Source: Helicobacteraceae bacterium (lineage in GTDB: Bacteria > Campylobacterota > Campylobacteria > Campylobacterales > Sulfurimonadaceae). From it: a DNA stretch of 5,771 nt. Each line of letters begins with the position of its first letter. Within the stretch, counting starts at the first letter, position 1. Positions 1 through 5,157 of this stretch are shown one piece after another. The translations under genes and the position numbers were made by a program. The notes under the pieces were generated by a model, which saw only the letters and a program-made list of their open reading frames with translations, made no database searches and was not told the origin of the DNA. Location of the stretch: the NCBI GenBank assembly GCA_027056525.1, contig JALUKO010000025.1, positions 1 to 5,771 on the forward strand, in the 5' to 3' direction.

Positions 1-2486
1 GCCTGAACAGACTTGACATTCACACCATCTTCTTTGTCTCTGACATAAGCAAAAAGGTCTATGGTATTGTTTGCTGAAGCAATATCTACAACATAAGAAA
101 GTGCTCCCGCATAACTCACAACAGGAGGATGGTTTCCAACCAGCACTGCAAATGATCTGCTAGTGCTTAGATTTCCATCGCTTGCACTTACCACAATAGT
201 GTGTTCACCGTTTTGCAGATTTACATCTCTGTTTTCAGTTGCTACACCATCATCAAGTTTATAGCTAAGTGTCACAGTATCGCCATTAGGATCATATGCA
301 TACGCATATATTGTGTAATCACCCACAGGGATAACACCATTGAGATCTGCATATCTTCCAGTTGAAGCATTATAGAAGTACACACCGTTAATGACAGGAG
401 CACGGTTTTGAAGAACTTCTAAGGTTGCACTTGCTTCTGCACTCAATGCGCCATCAGAAAAAGTTGCTTTAAGATCATATGATCCACCACTTAAATTTTT
501 TGGTGTGATAGCAGAAACCTCAGCATTTGTGAGATCAAGCTCTCCATACATATAATCATAACCTGTCCCTTGATAATGCGCTTCAAGAGTATAGTGAGTT
601 CCCTCAACCAAAGTGGTTCCATTGAGCGTTAAGCCATCAAAGGTAATGGCATCCCCATTTGCATCATCAGCACTTACGTAAAACTTAACTTTCGTGGCTT
701 TTTCACTAATATTATTGTTTCTAAAGTACGCACTCACTCGCGGTGCTTTATTTGCATCTTGTACGGTAACGCTTAAAGATCTCGTGCTATCAGCTGTTTC
801 TGGGGCAACTACAGCACCATTTGCATTAACGCTAACAACTGTGGAGCGATATTGTACACTGTAAGTTACATTTGGTTTTACTTTAAAGCTTGCTATACCA
901 TTTTCATCCACTGTTGCCGCTTGATAAAAATAATCACTATAACTGCCATTGAAAACAAATACAGTATCTTCCCCTTTGCTACCATCTATATTGAGAGGAG
1001 TTACCTGCAATGTCGTGCTAAATGGATTTTGAACAACAACATCAAGATCATAATCACACTTATCATCTGTAGTATTTGCCACTATGTCATTATTATCTAC
1101 TTGAACCTCTGTCCATCCTGACATATATCCATAATAAGTGATCTCATAATCATCAAGATTATCTCCTGCGGTCAGTGCAACACTTGCTTCCCCATTTGCA
1201 TCTGAGTAAGCATATGAGTATGCCGTACCGTTTCTCACAGTGAAGTTAAGACTAGTGATCGGGCTGTCGTATTGATCCGTTGCTTTTATACAAAGATTCT
1301 TTGGACGCTCAATTGCAAAATCATAATCAAGGTTCAGGTATTGACCCCAGTTTTCTGTCACACACATAGTTGCGTATGCTCTTGAATTTGCTGAATCTGC
1401 CGCACTTGTATAAACAGCTTCACCAAGATAACTCCAGATACCTGATGCGTAACTATAATACCACATCGGTATTTCAAATTCAGGTGTGCTATTATCATCA
1501 TCACCCATCTGCTCTATAAGTGTTACTTGCGTATCCCCCAAATAACGAACTTTCGTTTGCAAACAATTGTCCCAATCCACTGCTTGTGGACGAAGTTTAG
1601 AAGCTTTAATCGCAGATGTATCAAGCTCTATCGGATCTCCATTTTGATCCGTTAAACTCACCAAATCAAAACCAACCGAGACCAATCTTGAAGGGGTTGT
1701 TGCACCATCTTTACCTTCACCCTTGTACTCACCTGGAAAATACTTACTGTCTTGCGGATCTGTCGGATCAAACGCTTTCATATCAGCACGCACTTCCGTA
1801 ACATCATCAGGGATAGCATCGAGTGGAATAACAGAAGTTGAAAGATCATCCTCACCAAAACTTGGATCATCCGCTTCTGCTCTTAATTCACTTAGAGACA
1901 TTATTTTCGCAAAAGATGTTATTCCCGTGGCTGAGTGCTTCATACCAATTTTCAGGTAACTGCCTGCAGTGGTTGTGTTTTTGTCAATTGCAAGTACTTC
2001 TGTAAATACAGGCATAGCTGCTGCATCAGCCAAGATCGAAGCACTTTGACCGTTTGCGAGGGTGACAATTTTTGTCACAGGAGCATAGCCGTTTTTACGA
2101 ACTGTCAATTGTGCCTGTGTTACCCCCTCCTCTGGAATCTGTATGTTCTCAAATGCAAAGGAGCCATCTGATAAAACAGATGATGTATACACAATATCTG
2201 TTCCACCAAACACCCCGTCACCATTACCATCAACTACAACTACCGCAGAAGCCTCTTCATCAACGCCAGACACAACATTACTCGCGCCGACTCTCGACAC
2301 TGAAGGGCTTGTAGCACTTGAACTCGCTATAGTACCACTTAACGACGCGGAACCATTGAGCACAGTAGAGGATGACGTACCGCCATCATCTCCACCACCT
2401 CCACCACTGCTACTACACGCACTCATACCTATGAGCATTGCTGTCGCAACAGAGAGAAGTGATAACTTCAACATATATGATTTCAT
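1..2486 (-). CDS. Large mosaic surface lipoprotein with Ig/cadherin-like repeats, C-terminus outside window (partial)
   Basis: The frame is open from ATG at 2486 to the left edge: 828 residues with no in-frame stop in the translation I checked. An AAAGGAGA ribosome binding site lies just upstream (2491-2498). Residues 1-24 form a lipoprotein signal peptide: Lys2 and Lys7, a hydrophobic core, then GMSAC with the lipidated Cys at 24. Ser at +2 would favour the outer membrane under the E. coli rule. A Ser/Gly linker follows (five Gly at 28-32). A DGNGDG loop at 86-97 looks like a dockerin/EF-hand calcium site. Residues about 100-150 and 394-445 resemble carboxypeptidase-regulatory-like beta domains. 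Residues 339-389 carry an aromatic-rich IPMWYY...W...LGEA block. Ig/cadherin-like repeats start at N-x-A/P-P motifs at 579, 694 and 785, the first two with D-x-NGD loops. The protein is probably an extracellular adhesin or binding protein. The ligand cannot be told, and the C-terminal anchoring or catalytic part is not visible. Confidence 0.9.
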   Translation of the reverse strand, partial: MKSYMLKLSLLSVATAMLIGMSACSSSGGGGGDDGGTSSSTVLNGSASLSGTIASSSATSPSVSRVGASNVVSGVDEEASAVVVVDGNGDGVFGGTDIVYTSSVLSDGSFAFENIQIPEEGVTQAQLTVRKNGYAPVTKIVTLANGQSASILADAAAMPVFTEVLAIDKNTTTAGSYLKIGMKHSATGITSFAKIMSLSELRAEADDPSFGEDDLSTSVIPLDAIPDDVTEVRADMKAFDPTDPQDSKYFPGEYKGEGKDGATTPSRLVSVGFDLVSLTDQNGDPIELDTSAIKASKLRPQAVDWDNCLQTKVRYLGDTQVTLIEQMGDDDNSTPEFEIPMWYYSYASGIWSYLGEAVYTSAADSANSRAYATMCVTENWGQYLNLDYDFAIERPKNLCIKATDQYDSPITSLNFTVRNGTAYSYAYSDANGEASVALTAGDNLDDYEITYYGYMSGWTEVQVDNNDIVANTTDDKCDYDLDVVVQNPFSTTLQVTPLNIDGSKGEDTVFVFNGSYSDYFYQAATVDENGIASFKVKPNVTYSVQYRSTVVSVNANGAVVAPETADSTRSLSVTVQDANKAPRVSAYFRNNNISEKATKVKFYVSADDANGDAITFDGLTLNGTTLVEGTHYTLEAHYQGTGYDYMYGELDLTNAEVSAITPKNLSGGSYDLKATFSDGALSAEASATLEVLQNRAPVINGVYFYNASTGRYADLNGVIPVGDYTIYAYAYDPNGDTVTLSYKLDDGVATENRDVNLQNGEHTIVVSASDGNLSTSRSFAVLVGNHPPVVSYAGALSYVVDIASANNTIDLFAYVRDKEDGVNVKSVQ

Positions 2487-2490
2487 TGTT

Positions 2491-2498
2491 TCTCCTTT
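2491..2498 (-). promoter_or_regulatory. Ribosome binding site of the large lipoprotein gene
   Basis: AAAGGAGA on the minus strand, with the GGAG core five bases before the ATG at 2486. This strong Shine-Dalgarno sequence, together with the signal peptide that follows at once, fixes the start and rules out the internal ATG at codon 5. Confidence 0.85.
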
Positions 2499-2530
2499 AT
2501 TCTCTACCTATAATAACTTTAACACATACT

Positions 2531-2559
2531 ATTATAGTGTTTTCTTAAAGTTTAAATAA
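2531..2559 (-). promoter_or_regulatory. Probable sigma70 promoter of the lipoprotein gene
   Basis: A perfect TATAAT -10 box lies on the minus strand at 2536-2531. It would start transcription near 2524 and give a leader of about 38 bases. The matching -35 position (2554-2559) reads TTATTT, a poor match, and the DNA upstream is very AT-rich. That fits the weak -35 boxes typical of Campylobacterota sigma70 promoters. The start point is inferred. Confidence 0.55.
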
Positions 2560-2671
2560 TATGAAAAAATATCATAAAAAAATATTTTTGAGATATAAAG
2601 ATATTGTTTTTAACGGTGCCTAACGTGTAAAATTGATTATTAAATAGCATTAAGATTTGATGATTTTGAAG
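2560..2671. other. AT-rich spacer without recognisable gene
   Basis: Very AT-rich DNA between the end of the 4.5S RNA gene and the lipoprotein promoter. I see no ORF with a credible start, no tRNA and no convincing terminator hairpin. It contains several A/T runs and may act as an upstream (UP-like) region for the lipoprotein promoter. Confidence 0.5.
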
Positions 2672-2690
2672 AAAAAGACTCCCTCTCAGA
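2671..2690 (-). terminator. Terminator-like 3' end of the 4.5S RNA
   Basis: The 3' strand of the terminal 13-bp helix of the RNA is followed directly by TTTTTC (2676-2671). The end-pairing helix plus the T-run could serve as an intrinsic terminator, though it is not a classic short hairpin because its 5' strand lies about 80 bases upstream. Confidence 0.45.
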
Positions 2691-2782
2691 TACCTGCGGC
2701 ACATGACAATTCAAGGTGTGCTGCTGTATTCCTACCCTGACACAGTATCTCAAAATACCATTGCACAGGTCTAAAAGGAAGC
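2672..2782 (-). ncRNA. ffs: 4.5S signal recognition particle RNA (bacterial small SRP RNA)
   Basis: RNA core of the signal recognition particle. It binds the Ffh M domain and speeds the Ffh-FtsY interaction during co-translational targeting to the inner membrane. The minus strand carries the diagnostic apical hairpin: CAGG (2739-2736), GUA, GGAA tetraloop (2732-2729), UAC, AGCA (2725-2722). This is the canonical symmetric CAGG/AGCA loop. It sits on a 5-bp helix, UGUGU (2744-2740) with GCACA (2721-2717), which includes the usual U-G pair next to the loop. The two ends form a 13-bp helix of 2782-2770 with 2678-2690, several pairs being G-U, followed by a CCUG/CAGG helix. The predicted transcript is about 110 nt, close to the 114 nt of E. 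coli 4.5S RNA. A TATAAT box 7 bases upstream and a T-run at the 3' end agree with these limits. Exact ends are inferred. Confidence 0.94.
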
Positions 2783-2788
2783 GGTGGA

Positions 2789-2816
2789 ATTATATCTAAA
2801 AAAGCTAAAATTACAA
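2789..2816 (-). promoter_or_regulatory. Promoter of the 4.5S RNA gene
   Basis: A perfect TATAAT box is on the minus strand at 2794-2789. The best -35 candidate is TTGTAA at 2816-2811 with a 16-base spacer (4 of 6 matches to consensus). Counting 7 bases from the -10 box puts transcription start on the G at 2782, exactly the first base of the terminal RNA helix. The -35 box begins only four bases after the stop codon of the HPt gene. Confidence 0.7.
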
Positions 2817-2819
2817 AGT

Positions 2820-3158
2820 TTAACTTGGAATTGTTTGAATTGCGACCTTTATAGCTTGAAAATAACCCTCATAATCAAAAGTATCATTCGTATCTGCCGC
2901 AGCCAGTTCTATCGCTTTTGCCATCTCGTAGATCTCCTGAAACTTTAAATTTCCGGCACTTCCCTTGATAGAGTGAGCATATGCCTTGATCGCATTCATA
3001 TCTTTCTTGCTTATGGCTTCACCCAAAGGGTTCATAATAGAGTCCGACTCTTCGAGGAAACTTCCTATCAACATAGGCATATGCTTTGGCTTCAGTCCTA
3101 TTTCACTCGCCATAGCATCATAATCAAGATCACTATAATCTGGTGTAAGTATTGACAT
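2820..3158 (-). CDS. Free-standing histidine phosphotransfer (HPt) domain protein
   Basis: A 112-residue protein made of one HPt domain, the four-helix-bundle module that passes phosphate between response-regulator receiver domains in multistep phosphorelays. The signature AHSIKGSAGNL places the phosphorylated histidine at residue 62, with the conserved Lys65 and Gly66 after it. The flanking helices are amphipathic (residues about 24-38, 42-60 and 74-88). There is no receiver, kinase, signal peptide or membrane segment, so the protein is cytoplasmic. The ATG at 3158 has an AAGG ribosome binding site eight bases upstream (3167-3170). The gene is divergent from the nucleosidase gene, and no terminator is visible before the 4.5S RNA promoter. 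Family assignment is firm; the partner kinase and output are unknown, as no two-component gene is in view. Confidence 0.9.
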   Translation of the reverse strand: MSILTPDYSDLDYDAMASEIGLKPKHMPMLIGSFLEESDSIMNPLGEAISKKDMNAIKAYAHSIKGSAGNLKFQEIYEMAKAIELAAADTNDTFDYEGYFQAIKVAIQTIPS

Positions 3159-3189
3159 TTAGAGCACCTTTTACTTTTTTTTATGCAAA

Positions 3190-3195
3190 ATTGTA
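3190..3195 (-). promoter_or_regulatory. Possible -10 box of the HPt gene
   Basis: TACAAT on the minus strand (5 of 6 to consensus), about 32 bases before the ATG at 3158. The -35 position is poor. The box overlaps the edge of the TATCAT-A-ATGATA inverted repeat, so a protein bound there could block it. Confidence 0.35.
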
Positions 3196-3206
3196 TCATA
3201 ATGATA
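3194..3206. promoter_or_regulatory. Inverted repeat, possible operator (TATCAT-A-ATGATA)
   Basis: Perfect 6-1-6 inverted repeat in the divergent intergenic region, overlapping the candidate HPt -10 box. The following TGATATCA (3202-3209) is also palindromic. The size and central A resemble Fur-family operators, but the sequence is not a recognised Fur box. Role inferred only. Confidence 0.35.
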
Positions 3207-3213
3207 TCACTTC

Positions 3214-3225
3214 TAGATTAATCTA
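3214..3225. promoter_or_regulatory. Perfect 12-bp palindrome, possible operator
   Basis: TAGATTAATCTA is a perfect 12-base palindrome 20 bases before the nucleosidase start. The bases TAGATT within it lie where a -10 box would be if TTGTAT (3191-3196) is the -35 box (spacer 17). It could be an operator over that promoter, or chance in AT-rich DNA. Confidence 0.35.
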
Positions 3226-3244
3226 AGTCAAAGGCTTTACATAA

Positions 3245-3787
3245 ATGTTATATGTTCATACCGCTTTAAAGTCAGAAGCGCAAGCTTTTGTAGACAGATA
3301 TAAACTTACCAAAAGGAGATTAGATCAATTTACTTTTTATACAAATGCAACTATGTGCGTTATTATCAGCGGGATCGGTACTGAGCAAACTCAAAAATCT
3401 TTAGGAGTTCTTATCAAGTATTTTCCTCCTGCTTCTGATGATATTTTTATCAATGTCGGCATATGTGCAGCATCCTGTAAATATACTATCGGGGAGCTTA
3501 TTGAAGTCGCTTCTATAAAACATAAAGATCAAACCTATACTCTTAAACACCATATCAACACTTATATCAACTGTGTAGATACACCCCAATTCACTTCTGA
3601 ATATGAGATCGTAGATATGGAGTCATTTGGTTTTTATACTGCACTCAAAGACAAAACACAGCATATCCATATCTTCAAGGTTGTCTCCGACCACTTTGAA
3701 CCCCATAAAGTAAACAAAGAGGATACAAAAAAACTTATTTTTAATGCAATAGATGCTATAAATAATAAAATAAAGGTTAGTTCATGA
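3245..3787 (+). CDS. Short nucleoside phosphorylase / MTA-SAH nucleosidase-like protein
   Basis: A 180-residue protein of the purine nucleoside phosphorylase/uridine phosphorylase superfamily, closest in pattern to 5'-methylthioadenosine/S-adenosylhomocysteine nucleosidase (MTAN). Visible landmarks in order: ALKSEAQAF at the N-terminus, where Glu11 fits the catalytic Glu12 of E. coli MTAN; SGIG at 42-45; NVGICAA at 70-76, matching the glycine-rich NTGSAG strand; VDMES at 123-127, like the ribose-binding V-E/D-M-E motif; and VSDHFE with Asp149, matching catalytic Asp197. It is about 50 residues shorter than MTAN, mostly between residues 90 and 120, where substrate-pocket and dimer segments normally lie. 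The predicted protein is cytoplasmic. AAGG at 3231-3234 is the likely ribosome binding site. Its stop overlaps the start of the SDR gene (ATGA), so the two are probably co-translated. Family is likely; the substrate is unknown. Confidence 0.75.
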   Translation: MLYVHTALKSEAQAFVDRYKLTKRRLDQFTFYTNATMCVIISGIGTEQTQKSLGVLIKYFPPASDDIFINVGICAASCKYTIGELIEVASIKHKDQTYTLKHHINTYINCVDTPQFTSEYEIVDMESFGFYTALKDKTQHIHIFKVVSDHFEPHKVNKEDTKKLIFNAIDAINNKIKVSS

Positions 3788-4482
3788 AAAACGCAGTTGT
3801 TACTGGTGCTCGCAGTGGCATAGGAAAAGCAATCACATTAAGACTTTTGGCACTTGGTTATAAAGTTATCGGTATCAGTAGAACTATTGAGCAAGAAGAT
3901 ATCAACCATAAAAACTTTATAGCGCTCAAGGCCGATCTTTCAAAAGCTGATGAAACCATAAAGCTCTCTAAACAACTACAAAAAGAAAATATATCGATAC
4001 TTGTCAATAGCGCAGGTTTTGGAAGATTCGCACCACATGAGGAGTTAAGTGCGCACATAATCACAAAGATGACTTTTGTCAACCTTAGTGCGCCTATGCT
4101 TTTAACGAACGCTTTATTGCGAGACCTTAAAAAAAACAGCGGTTATCTTATCAACATAAATTCCATAGAAGCACTTCGTTCAAGTAAATTCGCAGCACTC
4201 TACAGTGCAACAAAAGCCGGACTTAAAGCCTTTGGTGATGCTCTTTTTGAAGAAACACGAAAAAGTGAACTCAGTATCACCAACATCAACCCCGATATGA
4301 CACAAAGTGCATTTTATGATGAGCTTCGCTTTTCTCCAAGCCCAAAGGAATACGAAAAACTTCTCACTTCCGATATAGCTGATGCCGTTGAGCATATACT
4401 CAGCATGCGAAAGGGCGCTGTGGTCAGTGAGTACACCATAAGAAGCTTATGTTTTGGTATAGAGAAAAAAACTAAGAAGTGA
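3784..4482 (+). CDS. Short-chain dehydrogenase/reductase (classical SDR)
   Basis: A 232-residue NAD(P)(H)-dependent oxidoreductase with a single Rossmann domain. Motifs in order: TGARSGIG at 7-14 (cofactor-binding glycine motif); Arg33 after the second strand, which suggests NADP(H); Asp51; NSAG at 75-78; Asn100; and catalytic Ser127, Tyr140 and Lys144 in YSATK. NPDMTQS from 169 replaces the usual PG motif after the sixth strand. All catalytic residues are present, so an active enzyme is expected. The start ATG overlaps the stop of the nucleosidase-like gene (ATGA) and has AAGG at 3773-3776, which points to translational coupling and a shared pathway. The 3' end overlaps the convergent small flagellar-operon gene by 11 bases. 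The substrate cannot be deduced; SDRs of this type act on many sugars, alcohols and carbonyls. Confidence 0.9.
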   Translation: MKNAVVTGARSGIGKAITLRLLALGYKVIGISRTIEQEDINHKNFIALKADLSKADETIKLSKQLQKENISILVNSAGFGRFAPHEELSAHIITKMTFVNLSAPMLLTNALLRDLKKNSGYLININSIEALRSSKFAALYSATKAGLKAFGDALFEETRKSELSITNINPDMTQSAFYDELRFSPSPKEYEKLLTSDIADAVEHILSMRKGAVVSEYTIRSLCFGIEKKTKK

Positions 4483-4726
4483 TATCAAACTTGTTTAAAG
4501 AGACCCTCTCAGTAGAGTTTAAAAAAGCAATATTTTTTTTAATTTTCATCATATCGGCAGCCGTTTGATCTTTAAGGGTGTGAAGAAGTTCAAGGGCTTC
4601 TCTTAAAAGGTAAATAGCCTGCTCCTTGGACTCTTTGTCTTCATATTTTGGAATATCGTCAAGCAGTTTTTGTAAAGAATCGGTATTTTTTTCAATAATG
4701 GCTATTTTTAAGCTATTGAGCCACAT
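4472..4726 (-). CDS. Small helical protein downstream of fliS, possible FliT-like or FliS-associated protein
   Basis: An 84-residue protein I do not recognise by motif. It appears almost entirely alpha-helical and charged, with a leucine-rich stretch (ALELLHTL) in the middle and no Cys, signal peptide or membrane segment. ATG at 4726 lies inside the 3' end of fliS (14-base overlap) and has a good GGAGAG ribosome binding site nine bases upstream (4736-4741), so it is very likely translated with fliS. In many bacteria a small helical protein (FliT) that chaperones FliD follows fliS, and Campylobacter also has a small uncharacterised gene there. A flagellar chaperone or FliS co-chaperone role is therefore plausible but rests on position and size. 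Its 3' end overlaps the convergent SDR gene by 11 bases. Confidence 0.75.
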   Translation of the reverse strand: MWLNSLKIAIIEKNTDSLQKLLDDIPKYEDKESKEQAIYLLREALELLHTLKDQTAADMMKIKKNIAFLNSTERVSLNKFDITS

Positions 4727-5087
4727 TGCTTGTTTCTCTCCATGCTTCTAAAAGCCCTTTAAAAACATTGGTACACTCATCAAGTTTTGCGACATCATTT
4801 TCTATCCCCGCAGCTGTTAAAAGCTGAATCTGATAATTATACAACCCTTCCAAATACTCAGCTATCTGCCCCTGAGAGATATCAAGAACTGAAATAAGCT
4901 CTGTAACAATAGCGATCGAACGATTAATCCAGTAAACACGTTTCTCTACATCAGAGTCTTTGATCGCTTTTTTCGCCTGTGCATTGAAACGGAGCACACC
5001 TTCATACAGCATCTCTATCAGTTTTGCCGGTGATTCAACACCTATATTGTTTTGTGCGTACACATTATGCGCTACATTCCCATACAT
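4713..5087 (-). CDS. fliS: Flagellin export chaperone FliS
   Basis: FliS is a cytoplasmic helical chaperone that binds the disordered C-terminus of flagellin, prevents premature polymerisation and delivers it to the flagellar type III export gate. The N-terminus MYGNVAHNVYAQNN followed by ESPAKLIEMLYEGVLRF is the classic FliS pattern (Tyr near the N-terminus, then a SP-x-x-L-[IV]-x-MLY-[DE]-G motif). The rest forms the expected helical bundle with YNYQIQLL. With the start at 5087 the protein has 124 residues, the usual family length. The frame is open to a GTG at 5120, but the ATG at 5087 has AAGGG seven bases upstream (5095-5099) and starts at the conserved MY, so the longer version is unlikely. 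It lies 70 bases downstream of fliD and overlaps the next gene. Confidence 0.95.
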   Translation of the reverse strand: MYGNVAHNVYAQNNIGVESPAKLIEMLYEGVLRFNAQAKKAIKDSDVEKRVYWINRSIAIVTELISVLDISQGQIAEYLEGLYNYQIQLLTAAGIENDVAKLDECTNVFKGLLEAWRETSNVAQ

Positions 5088-5094
5088 CTCAGAT

Positions 5095-5099
5095 CCCTT
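5095..5099 (-). promoter_or_regulatory. Ribosome binding site deciding the fliS start
   Basis: AAGGG on the minus strand, seven bases before the ATG at 5087. It lies inside the 33-base extension that a GTG start at 5120 would add, and supports the shorter FliS beginning with the conserved MY. Confidence 0.75.
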
Positions 5100-5157
5100 T
5101 TTTATGTTCTTTGTTTTCACTATTTAAATCGACACTTTCTCAATTTACTTGAATTAT

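Noticed and set aside
852..1121. Plus-strand 89-codon open frame inside the lipoprotein region (with similar ones at 1616-2314).
   Set aside because: All lie opposite the continuous minus-strand lipoprotein frame, and their residue composition is low in complexity and not protein-like.
2143..2559. Plus-strand 138-codon open frame rich in Pro, Ser and Thr.
   Set aside because: It is antisense to the lipoprotein signal peptide and linker; its Pro runs are the reverse of the Gly codons. No ribosome binding site fits.
2578..2607. A/T-rich near-palindromes such as AAAAATATTTTT in the spacer.
   Set aside because: Expected by chance in such AT-rich DNA; no G/C-containing stem that would mark a terminator or operator.
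2765..2783. Plus-strand sequence CAGGTCTAAAAGGAAGC, which looks like the conserved SRP RNA core.
   Set aside because: The tetraloop would be AAAA, the flanking arms are unbalanced and the plus strand lacks a good promoter. The minus strand has the exact CAGG/GGAA/AGCA core, a matching terminal helix and a well-placed TATAAT box, so the plus-strand likeness is a coincidence within the 5' arm.
3858..4395. Minus-strand open frames opposite the SDR gene.
   Set aside because: They are shadows of the SDR coding strand, which carries all catalytic motifs.
5088..5120. Longer FliS starting at GTG 5120.
   Set aside because: The extension is a Lys-rich stretch not seen in the family, and it contains the ribosome binding site of the ATG at 5087.
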